Assembly: GCA_035505975.1 (NCBI GenBank)
Contig: DATJQJ010000012.1
Coordinates: forward strand, 33,075-97,074
Direction: 5' to 3'
From: CAIKOD01 sp035505975
GTDB lineage: Archaea > Halobacteriota > Methanomicrobia > Methanomicrobiales > Methanospirillaceae
Length of the DNA: 64,000 nt
Both the position numbers and the translations under genes were made by a program. Below the pieces are notes generated by a model. The model searched no databases. It had not been told where the DNA came from and was given only the letters and a program-made list of their open reading frames with translations. Positions 8,650-16,658 of the stretch are shown piece after piece. Position 1 is the first letter of the stretch; the number at the start of each line of letters is the position of its first letter.

Positions 8650-8943
8650 ATGATTAAGGACAACACAGTATTCGTCGGAAACAAGCCAGTAATGAATTAC
8701 GTGCTTGCAGTGGTTACACAGTTCAATAACGGTGCTCAGGAAGTCGCGATCAAGGCCCGCGGAAAGGCAATTTCACGTGCCGTCGATACCGCCGAGATCG
8801 CCCTTAACCGTTTCTTAGAGGGTGTCGACAAGAAAGAGATCATCACCTCAACCGAAGTGATAGATACGGATAGTGGAAAGACCAATGTCTCCAGCATCGA
8901 GATCATCCTGACCAACCAGGCCCCTCCGGACCTGCATCAATAA
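8650..8943 (+). CDS. albA: Alba DNA/RNA-binding chromatin protein
   Basis: A 97-residue protein with the Alba pattern: VGNKPVMNYVLAV near the N-terminus (the Lys there is the acetylatable lysine of the family), then AIKARGKAISRAVDTAEI. Alba dimers coat DNA and RNA in archaea. A GGGGGTTACC stretch precedes the ATG. It is 12 nt after asd and followed by a 140-nt gap, so it likely ends the operon. Confidence 0.95.
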   Translation: MIKDNTVFVGNKPVMNYVLAVVTQFNNGAQEVAIKARGKAISRAVDTAEIALNRFLEGVDKKEIITSTEVIDTDSGKTNVSSIEIILTNQAPPDLHQ

Positions 8944-9083
8944 TTTTTCAGTCGTGGATCTGAAAACTTTACCAAAATCCCCGGGATATTTGGAATCTAT
9001 CGATTTTCCTTCTGAATCCTTCTCCGGAAGCCACTTCGCGGTACCAGAAAGGATATAAGAACTGGCCCGAAATACTGTTATCA

Positions 9084-9530
9084 ATGAGAGTAAGTGCTAT
9101 CGCGGTACTCCTTATTCTTTTGTCAGGTATCGCGGTGCCGGTCCTTGCAGCTAATGATGAAAGGTATAGTTACATCACTATGAAGGACATAAATATCACC
9201 CTTGAAAAGGACCATGCGAACATAAAGGTCAATTATACGATCGATGAGGGGACCCAGCTCATCGTATATCTCCTGGGAAAACAGGATCTAAGAAACAAGC
9301 TCCTCAAAGTGTTGAACTATGAAGATGCGACCGTCAGATACGTCGATATGAACAGTGCAGAGATCGTGATCAACGGGATCTCTTATGATTATGGCAGGGG
9401 AATATACTGGTTCCCGGACCATATGTTCAGGGTGGAGGTCCCGGTACTCCGCGTTACATCCCCGCAGGTTACCAGGGAGTATTTTAATACCAGCGAGTTC
9501 CCTGACGGTATCGGTTATTTCGACCCCTGA
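9084..9530 (+). CDS. Secreted protein of unknown function
   Basis: The 148-residue product opens with a signal peptide (MRVSAIAVLLILLSGIAVPV, then LAAND as a likely cleavage region). The mature part is rich in beta-prone segments with several potential N-glycosylation sites (NIT, NYT, NTS) and no cysteines. I recognise no domain. It is transcribed in the direction of the preceding operon but separated by 140 nt, and an inverted repeat lies 25 nt after its stop. Confidence 0.75.
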   Translation: MRVSAIAVLLILLSGIAVPVLAANDERYSYITMKDINITLEKDHANIKVNYTIDEGTQLIVYLLGKQDLRNKLLKVLNYEDATVRYVDMNSAEIVINGISYDYGRGIYWFPDHMFRVEVPVLRVTSPQVTREYFNTSEFPDGIGYFDP

Positions 9531-9554
9531 AATCGGGCAATTTTAGTAATAATG

Positions 9555-9581
9555 TTTTGGGCTGTCTTAAAACACCCAAAA
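9555..9581 (+). terminator. Inverted repeat, possible terminator
   Basis: TTTTGGG (9555-9561) and CCCAAAA (9575-9581) form a perfect 7-bp stem around a 13-nt AT-rich loop, 25 nt after the stop of the secreted protein. Archaeal termination mostly relies on T-runs rather than hairpins, so the role is a guess from position. Confidence 0.3.
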
Positions 9582-9635
9582 TTTCCCTTGCATTATATTT
9601 ATATTCTTAATTTTTATCGATTTTGGATGAATGAG

Positions 9636-9806
9636 AGCCAGTCTGACGCCATCGGCTACGCCCAGCCGCTGTGGCGACCCCGAACCGCGATAGGGACAAC
9701 ACAGGGAACCGATTATTTCTAATTTCCCAATAGTATAACCGGTCCGATGACTATCCCCCTGGAAACGGGACTGGGAAGGGGTGAAACACCCTCCTGTCAA
9801 TGAAAC
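9636..9806 (+). repeat. Dispersed intergenic repeat, copy 1
   Basis: The most diverged of four copies (others near 36.8, 40.4 and 54.2 kb). It shares GCTGTGGCGACCCCG near 9668 with a flanking GCC/GGC stem, the segment GATAGGGACAACACAGG, and a 3' hairpin GGGGTGAAACACCC (9777-9790) followed by TCCTGTC. No coding potential is seen. Same orientation as the other three copies. Confidence 0.75.
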
Positions 9807-10209
9807 ACATTTAAACAGATGCTATTTGTTTTGTCATTGTTAACGTGAATTTTAACTAATGCGGGGATTCTCTTTTTTTCCCGGGTCAGCCTGCAGAGGG
9901 AAAAAAACAATCTCACCGCATAACCTGGGGATGGTTAAATGATTCCTGCCCGGTACTGCAACGCGATATAATGCTTGGAAAAACGTTTAATTAATCACCG
10001 TGAATGGATTTCTTCGCTGCTCTATCGAAAACGTTATCATATGGGAAAGCGAGAATTCTGTACTGAAACTGGAAGGTCCGCGGTTAACGGCATCATCATA
10101 TCGATAATTTGCTGATACTCTAGATATGATTGACAGCTGATACTCTTTGCATCAAGGCCGTTTAAACGGCCTTCAGTTCAGCCCACTTCTAAAAAAATCG
10201 TCCAAAAAT
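9807..10209. other. Intergenic region with direct repeat and palindrome
   Basis: About 400 gene-free bases between repeat copy 1 and the stop of ade. It contains an 11-bp direct repeat GCTGATACTCT at 10111-10121 and 10136-10146, and just after it a perfect 20-bp palindrome AAGGCCGTTTAAACGGCCTT at 10154-10173. As RNA the palindrome would form an 8-bp stem with a TTAA loop. It lies 36 nt past the ade stop, but no T-run follows on either strand. Confidence 0.5.
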
Positions 10210-11883
10210 TCAGGGATTTTCATAAAATAACGGGACACGGGTGTTCTGCCTGAAGGAAAACAGTCCCCTGACCGTCAGCCTGACCTCGGGGATCACGGGT
10301 AATGAAAGGAATGAAAGGTGCATGAAAGGATCTTCTCCCGCACCAATGGTCTCGGTCATACGATGGAGGCGACCGAGCTGCAGAGACACGTCTTCAAATG
10401 CCCCGGAAGACATCAGTCCTGCACAGTCCAATGGCAGTACGGTGACATTCCCCTCACAGGCCACTGCAAGCCCGCCATGGCCCTTGATGACAGCTCGAAC
10501 GGCACTCCGGATATCTTCGTCACAGGCTCCTGCGGCGATGATATTGTGGGCGTCATGAGCGATGCTTCCGGCAATGGCACCCTGCTTCAGCCCGAAGCCG
10601 TGAACGAGCCCCACCGAAAAAAGTCCAGGCTCGTACCTGCTGCAGGCGACGGCCTTGATAATATCCCTGTCCAAATCGGGCAATCCCCCTTCGCTGACAT
10701 GGTATCTGAGCTCACGGGTGATTATCTCCCCGGGGACCAAACCGATCACCCTTGCATCATGTCCTCCAGGGATGGAAAGCGAACCTGGGCCGATTGTTGA
10801 CGCATCCATGGTAACGGGAGGCACTATGCCAGGGGTATATTCCGATCTTCCGGTAATGGTTCCTCTCCGGAAGGTCTTTGCAATAAAAAATCGTCCACCT
10901 GGTTCAAGGACACAAAAATCTGCAACCCTCCCTGGTGTAAGGGCACCCCTGTCATAAAGGTGGAACCGGTCTGCTGGAGACAATGTAGCCATTCTAATGG
11001 CGGTCTCGATCTCGAGTCCATGCGAAACTGCCTCCCTGACCAGTGCATCGATATGCCCCTCGCTGACAAGGAGATCGGCATGGCGGTCATCCGTAGCAAA
11101 CGAACAACGGGAGGCTGAACAGGTGGTCACGACCGGAAGGAGTGCCCTGATGTTCTTCTCTGCCGAGCCTTCCCGCAGGTAGATGAACATCCCACGCGAG
11201 AGCTTCTCCAAAGCCTCCGTGGCAGTCGTACATTCATGGTCGCTCTGGGGACCGTTCAGGATATACGCGTTCAGATCCCTGCCCGAAAGCATGGGCGCAT
11301 GGCCGTCAACAATATCGGCCAGCGCCAGTTTTTCCCTCACCACCCGGTCCCCGGACAACACACCCGGTACATTCATCATTTCGCCGAGGCCGAGAATCCG
11401 GGGGTGGCCGATGAATTCCCCTAAATCTGCTGCATCGAGGACTGCTCCTCCGATGTCTTCCGGAGTGGATGGAACACATGAAGGCAGCATGAAAAAAATA
11501 TCGATATCTGCATGTGCCGAATCGGCAAGCATATACCTGATACCATTTCCGCCCATGACATTTGCAATCTCATGGGGGTCAGCGATCGCCGTAGTCGTGC
11601 CGTGCCGTGCCGCAAGCCGTGCAAATTCCCTGGGCGTCAGGAGCGAACTCTCGATATGGACGTGGGCATCGATCAGGCCTGGGACGACCCTGGCATTCCG
11701 TAAGTCTTGTTCCTTTCTTCCTGTATAGGTACCTGTTCCAAGGACAATACCATCCTTAACACCAAAATCGACAAGATCCCATGAACAGGTAAAGGGGTTG
11801 AATACGTCCGCATTCCGGAAGACGATATCGGCGGGAGCAAGGCCCTGTGCTGCCCGGGATAAAGCGGTATCAGGGAACTTCAA
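10210..11883 (-). CDS. ade: Adenine deaminase
   Basis: Amidohydrolase-family enzyme that converts adenine to hypoxanthine for purine salvage. The 557-residue chain has the metal-binding GLIDAHVHIESSLL (about 68-81), DPHEIANVMG, a central FATDDRHADLL and a C-terminal adenine-deaminase domain with DAHNIIAAG, all as expected for Ade. It begins 14 nt inside the end of the upstream lipoprotein gene, so the two are probably translated as an operon. Its 3' side faces a palindrome-containing intergenic region. Confidence 0.93.
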   Translation of the reverse strand: MKFPDTALSRAAQGLAPADIVFRNADVFNPFTCSWDLVDFGVKDGIVLGTGTYTGRKEQDLRNARVVPGLIDAHVHIESSLLTPREFARLAARHGTTTAIADPHEIANVMGGNGIRYMLADSAHADIDIFFMLPSCVPSTPEDIGGAVLDAADLGEFIGHPRILGLGEMMNVPGVLSGDRVVREKLALADIVDGHAPMLSGRDLNAYILNGPQSDHECTTATEALEKLSRGMFIYLREGSAEKNIRALLPVVTTCSASRCSFATDDRHADLLVSEGHIDALVREAVSHGLEIETAIRMATLSPADRFHLYDRGALTPGRVADFCVLEPGGRFFIAKTFRRGTITGRSEYTPGIVPPVTMDASTIGPGSLSIPGGHDARVIGLVPGEIITRELRYHVSEGGLPDLDRDIIKAVACSRYEPGLFSVGLVHGFGLKQGAIAGSIAHDAHNIIAAGACDEDIRSAVRAVIKGHGGLAVACEGNVTVLPLDCAGLMSSGAFEDVSLQLGRLHRMTETIGAGEDPFMHLSFLSLPVIPEVRLTVRGLFSFRQNTRVPLFYENP

Positions 11884-12223
11884 AATCCCTGATCACCGCC
11901 GGAAAACGGTTCATCCCGGAACTGGTATGGATGAAACACCGGTAGTGCCCGGGTTTGAGCGATACCGGGATGGTCACAGCCGTTTCACCCGCCTGAAGGG
12001 GTACCTGGCCTGAAAAGCGGTAGATTTCCTCACGTGAAAAGCCTTCATCGCTGAATACCGCCGCCTCAACGAAGGCATCGGGAACTGCCTTGTCACTGTG
12101 GACAAGAAACATGATACCGGAGCCGGTATATGCGACATCTCCGGGATAGACCGAAACACATCCGGTCGCCATAGCCGCCCCGAGGAGGACGATGACGACG
12201 AGGGAAACTCCCGCAATACGCAT
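11870..12223 (-). CDS. Small lipoprotein, unknown function
   Basis: A 117-residue product with an N-terminal hydrophobic segment and a lipobox-like AMATGC at about residues 17-22, so the mature protein probably hangs from the outer face of the membrane by lipidated Cys22. The rest resembles a small beta-sandwich (VPLQAGETAVTIPVSLKPG). It overlaps ade by 14 nt on the same strand. No function can be assigned; any link to adenine salvage rests only on position. Confidence 0.75.
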   Translation of the reverse strand: MRIAGVSLVVIVLLGAAMATGCVSVYPGDVAYTGSGIMFLVHSDKAVPDAFVEAAVFSDEGFSREEIYRFSGQVPLQAGETAVTIPVSLKPGHYRCFIHTSSGMNRFPAVIRDFEVP

Positions 12224-12450
12224 AATAATTCTTCAGGGGGGCTACCTACATAATGATCGCGGTTTTACCTTTAGAATGATGAGATTGATCGGGCTCTTCT
12301 CTCAGGACTATGGATACCTGCACCCCGGGATCGAATACCGGTGTCAGTGTTTCCAGCTGCCAGATCCATCAGATTTATGAAGAGTTCAGAGAAGAACCAT
12401 ATCAGATTTTGCAAAAGATATATAAGGGATTATTATAGATTGGAAATATT

Positions 12451-13089
12451 ATGAAGCAGAATATGATTATTTCAATTGTAATTGTCGTTGCTGTCTGCCT
12501 GGTCGTGATTTTCTTTGCAGTCGGGTACAGCCGGATGTTGCAGCCGGTCAATAATCCGGCACCGGTTACACCCGTACCTACACCGCCGGAAGTTACTCCC
12601 TCCCCGACACCTGTTATGACGACCGTCGCGCCGATGCCAGTGCCGACCCCGGCCCAGATGGACTGGGTGACGAGCATCCAGAACGGAACCACCAATATCG
12701 ATATGGGTAAACAGTCGGTCCTCAAGGGCCGGGCGTACATGGACCCGGTCCTCGCTGTTCAGGGACAGTATGTCGGTGTAATTAATGCACTATACAGCGC
12801 ACAGAGAAATTTCACTGCGGCAAAACAATACTTCATCTTTGCACAGGCCGATATTGCAAATGCTGCCAAAACTGCACCCGTGTCACAGCAGGACTCGCTC
12901 TCAAAACTGGCCTCGGTCCTCAGTTCAGATTCGACAAGCATTGACCTCTATATCATGTCCACGCAGTACGGCCTTGCGACCGAATGGTGGAACGCCAATA
13001 ATGTCTACAACCAGGCAAACAGTCAATATACCGGGAATATTCAGTCTACGAACAACCTGCTCAACTCGATGAATATTCTGCAGACGTAG
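12451..13089 (+). CDS. Membrane-anchored extracytoplasmic protein, unknown function
   Basis: The 212-residue product has one N-terminal membrane helix (about 5-27), a Pro/Thr-rich spacer (about 36-68, full of TPxP-like repeats typical of methanogen surface proteins), and a C-terminal domain of about 140 residues that looks helical (Ala/Gln-rich, AQADIANAAK). This suggests an anchor, stalk and outward-facing head. I recognise no catalytic motif. It is monocistronic, with an AT-rich region and TATA-like ATATATAAGG about 35 nt upstream. Confidence 0.75.
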   Translation: MKQNMIISIVIVVAVCLVVIFFAVGYSRMLQPVNNPAPVTPVPTPPEVTPSPTPVMTTVAPMPVPTPAQMDWVTSIQNGTTNIDMGKQSVLKGRAYMDPVLAVQGQYVGVINALYSAQRNFTAAKQYFIFAQADIANAAKTAPVSQQDSLSKLASVLSSDSTSIDLYIMSTQYGLATEWWNANNVYNQANSQYTGNIQSTNNLLNSMNILQT

Positions 13090-13385
13090 GAATAGCGCAG
13101 GAATACGAACCCCGTTACTTTTTTCGAGCCCTGTTCACGAAATAAATGAAGATCTTTGTCAGATATTAAGGTTCAGTGGGATTACAGGGGTTTTCAACAG
13201 ATTTGATGAGGGATAATTATGGCTAATCCTTGAAATGAAGGCCATTAGTGCCGGGATAATAATATAAAATTCCCTTCAGGTGTTGTTTATGACGGAAAAA
13301 AATCCACGTGAATCCTTGATTTAACGTTATCATTTCGAGAAAAAACGTACCGATCTTACCAATTTTAGTCCTTCTTTACCACAGG
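13090..13385. other. Intergenic, nothing recognised
   Basis: About 300 AT-rich bases between the convergent anchored protein and the small HTH-like gene. Only very short open frames (11 codons or less) are present; no repeats or RNA-like structures stand out. Confidence 0.4.
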
Positions 13386-13619
13386 TCATTGCAAAGATGA
13401 CCTCTCGAGCAGTCTGCTGCCCTCATCAGTTATTGTCAGGATTATTTCGGTATTTGATATGCCCTCATCCAGGTACCTCCTGATAATCAGTTGGCGGACC
13501 CGTGAACGAATGTCGTTCTCACCATATTCCGGATGAAGTTGAGTGACGATATTACTTATTCTACGACTTGGTTCCGCTGAAACAATCTGCAATATCCTGA
13601 TACAGGTGTTGTCCGGCAC
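13386..13619 (-). CDS. Small winged-helix-like protein
   Basis: The 77-residue product fits a minimal winged helix: helix RILQIVSAEPSRR, recognition-helix-like region ENDIRSRVRQLIIRRYL, and a wing-like ILTITDEGSRLLE, the last phrase being typical of archaeal MarR/PadR-type regulators. Start is GTG at 13619 with a GCAGGG upstream. A DNA-binding regulatory role is inferred. Its target is unknown; the next gene on the same strand lies 169 nt upstream. Confidence 0.6.
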   Translation of the reverse strand: MPDNTCIRILQIVSAEPSRRISNIVTQLHPEYGENDIRSRVRQLIIRRYLDEGISNTEIILTITDEGSRLLERSSLQ

Positions 13620-13788
13620 GAATTCCCTGCCACTGAAAATTTTCTTAATAATTTACCCTCCGGGTTATATTTTATCGTTAATTAAAAATTTTGTAGCGTA
13701 TTAAAGATGAAAATTCCTTGTTTATCCCACGTAGTAAATATCCGGTTATACTCCCCAAAAGACCTTGAAAATACTGTACAGATAATGG

Positions 13789-14076
13789 TTATACTGATTC
13801 CTCCCGCAACGAGTCCGAATTTACGACATCTTTTAATGTTATCCGATACGTGCCTCCGGTAAATACTGATTTTTTTCGATGCACGATAAAGTGTTGATGC
13901 GGCATGTCTTCTGCTCTCTCGAGAAATTTTGCAACAATGCCTCCATCCGCTACCTGAAGGCCACAAATCCGGATAATCATGCCCACCTGCCCGTTGAGCA
14001 CGTTTCCTTTAAGAAGAGCTGAAACGAGTGATTCCCCAATTTCCCATTGTTTTTTCCTGATTTCACTCTTTTCCAT
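13789..14076 (-). CDS. Hypothetical protein
   Basis: A 95-residue frame starting MEKSEIRKKQWEIGESLV. It has an amphipathic N-terminal helix, a middle segment GNVLNGQVGMIIRICG and a basic C-terminal half (HFIVHRKKSVFTGGTYRI). Composition and helix pattern look protein-like and no other frame competes, but there is no strong ribosome-binding site. I do not recognise the family. It lies in a loose accessory stretch with the winged-helix gene downstream. Confidence 0.5.
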   Translation of the reverse strand: MEKSEIRKKQWEIGESLVSALLKGNVLNGQVGMIIRICGLQVADGGIVAKFLERAEDMPHQHFIVHRKKSVFTGGTYRITLKDVVNSDSLREESV

Positions 14077-14573
14077 TCATACAGGTATGCCGGGCTACTA
14101 GTCATAGCTTTGCCAACAAATTATCAATTATTTTCGAAAAATAATCAGAACCCGGGCTGAGTGGATAAAAGTCCACTTACCCTGGATATCTGTTGATGTT
14201 TTAAAAATTTTTCAGATAATATCTTCTTCGGAACTTTCGCTTTTTCCCCAAGTGCTGAGAGAGAATCCCATGATTTCAATTGTTTTCAGATAAAGCATCA
14301 TATATTCATTTCCCGGTTGCAGGATTCACCATCGGGCTGGAGGTTTCAGCGATGTACAGGTCTTTTGTCACGACCTATCATTAAAAGCACAATACCCGCA
14401 TATAATACCTGATCATAAATGGTTTTTGTCTCCTGAACGGTGCTGCTGACACCTGCACCAGGACAGATAGTTCCTGCACAGCATTGACCTTTTCTGATGC
14501 ATTGAAATGTGAAAATAACTAGATATTCTTAGATCCGAAAAGAAATCTGATAAATTATCGAAAATGAGGCATA
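14077..14573. other. Intergenic, nothing recognised
   Basis: About 500 AT-rich bases between divergent small genes. No frame longer than a few dozen codons, no tRNA-like or repeat structure and no copy of the dispersed repeat was found. Confidence 0.4.
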
Positions 14574-14789
14574 ATGAAAAAAAATTCTTTAAAACCTGAA
14601 TTAATTGGAACGAGGAATGGATGTGAGATCAGGTTCACCTGCCCGATCTGTAATACCCCGAATGCAATCATCATCAGATCTCCCAGGGATTTCTATAAGA
14701 TTTCACGCGATGCGACATGCCGGCAATGTAAAAATCGTTCGACGGTAGTAACTCCTACGTATTTCGAAACAACATCGTATCGCCAGTGA
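14574..14789 (+). CDS. Small zinc-ribbon-like protein
   Basis: A 71-residue product with two CxxC knuckles, CPIC (about 24-27) and CRQC (about 50-53), spaced as in a zinc ribbon, with a basic character. GAGG about 6 nt before the ATG supports the start. Such proteins bind nucleic acid or partner proteins; no specific role is visible. It converges on the frameshifted secreted-protein gene. Confidence 0.65.
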   Translation: MKKNSLKPELIGTRNGCEIRFTCPICNTPNAIIIRSPRDFYKISRDATCRQCKNRSTVVTPTYFETTSYRQ

Positions 14790-14888
14790 CCGTTTTCCGA
14801 ATTATAAAACTAGTTATTGCGACAAAGTCATGTCCTTACGTCGACAAGCCCGGTTCAGGTTCACCATTCCATAAAAAATGTAAGGCGG

Positions 14889-16060
14889 TTAAGCTCCTTC
14901 AACCACTGGTAAAATGGGTATCGGGGCCTGGACGGCCGACGCCTGTGACGTGTAACCCATCGACTTGCTGAACTGGCTGATCAACCCGCTTGCCGTCGAT
15001 GTCTCGGAATATGCGAGATCTTCTGATTTTTGTGGGTTCAGGCTATCCGGGAAAGAATAGACCGGGTCTGCACCGAAAGGCAATATCGTCGTACCTGAAA
15101 GAGTGCTTTCGTTCCGTGCTTCCTGCACATGCACTTTCAGGTACGCGGAGACTGATCCGATCATCGGGGAGGACTGGCCCCCGGCCGACAGGCCCTGGGC
15201 ATTGATATTATAGTCAAGCACAACAGGAATGGCCGCATCTGTTCCGACAACCCGGGTATCCGCCGACGTTACCGTCGATGTCAGTGTCGTATCGAAGGTG
15301 CTTCCCGCCTGTTCGATGTTGCAGAACGTCGGAATGATTCCCGGGTTGGCGTTGGCAAACGGACAGAGAATCAGGCCGGATGAATTCTGTGCCTGGGATA
15401 CCCCGTCAAGGAGCAGGTCTTCGGTCCTTGTTGCACGACCGGTATCGACGGCAATATACCGGATACTGTTGGCTGCTTTGATGTTGCTCTGGTATGCGAT
15501 GGTGTCGGCCGTCGAAAGTGCCATCGATTTTACGAAGGACTGTTGTCCGGAAATACCTGCATACTGGTCATTGTAACCGGTGGTATACTGTACCTGCCTG
15601 GCGTCCAGCACGCCGGAGTGAATACCCGATTCCTGAATGACCGGGCCGGAAAGGCCGGGATATTCTGCTAACAAATCCTGCCATGTAACGCCCGGAGGTT
15701 CCCCGGCGGCCTGCGTATTCAACAACGATGAAGGGACATTAACCTGGACAGGAGGGCCTGTCATGAGGGAACCTCCCGCAGCCTGTAACTGTGCTGCCTG
15801 CAGCGGGCCAAGCAGGAATATCCCAAAAGCACCTGGAAGTACCCAGGTATAGGTATACATCACCAGCGGATCGCTGGTCAGGGTCCAGGCCCGGAATCTG
15901 TTTCGGTAACAGTACCAACAACATCCGACACCGTCCCCGTTGTAAGGCCCTGGACTTCAGGTACTGCCGGGACGCCGATGTCTGCAAAGGCTGTTCCGTT
16001 CCATGTGATCAATAATAGTAGTGCAATGAGAAAAACGACTACGAATTTTCTCTTTGTCAA
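14889..16060 (-). pseudogene. Secreted protein gene split by a frameshift
   Basis: Two frames on the minus strand seem to be one gene. The first (TTG 16060, GAGG ribosome-binding site) encodes a signal peptide, ALLLLITWNGTAFA, and stops at 15878. The second is open through about 15895 and runs to the stop at 14889, giving a 324-residue body with no ribosome-binding site at its first GTG (15863). The total span is one base short of a multiple of three, as expected from a single missing base near 15881-15895. The body has a hydrophobic stretch (VLPGAFGIFLLGPL), a long Ser/Thr/Gln-rich domain and the C-terminus QAPIPILPVVEGA. Family unknown. It may be a true mutation or an assembly error. Confidence 0.65.
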
Positions 16061-16658
16061 TGTAAAACCTCAGTATTTTGAGGAGGTTCTTATTGTTGGC
16101 TAAATAAAAACATTTTGATTTTAAATTCAAGACATTACCGTATCCCTTCAGGTCGGTCGGACCGTGATGTGTCCCGATGGCCTGGAAAAACATCCGGACC
16201 TCGACTGAGGGGAATTTATCCTGCTGAACAGGACATCGATGCAGTTCCCGACAGAGAAAAAAGTGCCAGACTGCCAAATCGCGAGAATTTTATGCATATT
16301 GATAATTTTTTTTATGTTGTGCCACACCGGATATATATTTTCAAAATTTTAACATCACGATAAAGAGGGAGGTCCGACAGATTCGTGTGAGACAGAGATG
16401 CACATTTCTTGTCTTTGGGTCCCCTGACAAATCCCGCCTTGTCATTTTTAACGTATCATAATTTTTCGTCAGGTCACCATCCGACATGAAACAATGTGAA
16501 TAGTAACAATTGGTTTACTCAAATTAATTATCCCGGCTTCAACGGAGATTCATGGGGCCGATCGATAATCGGTAATGTCTTTGGGAAAACTTTGCAATTA
16601 TGATAAATTGAGAAGATTTTTCGCTGTAAGAAGAGATCATCTATGAGGGTGACTTCAG
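16061..16658. other. Divergent intergenic region before the sensor kinase
   Basis: About 600 AT-rich bases. A TATA-like TTTTTATTTA (minus strand, near 16100) suits the secreted-protein gene. GAGGGTGA at 16645-16652 is the ribosome-binding site of the kinase gene. No further gene or repeat is supported. Confidence 0.4.

Noticed and set aside
15740..15765. Apparent minus-strand match to the repeat's CTCCTGTC end (GACAGGAGGGCC)
   Set aside because: Lies within the coding sequence of the secreted protein and the rest of the repeat is absent.
15863..15868. Independent translation start (GTG-ATG) for the secreted body
   Set aside because: No ribosome-binding site and no signal peptide at that start; a frameshift joining it to the upstream signal-peptide ORF explains both pieces.
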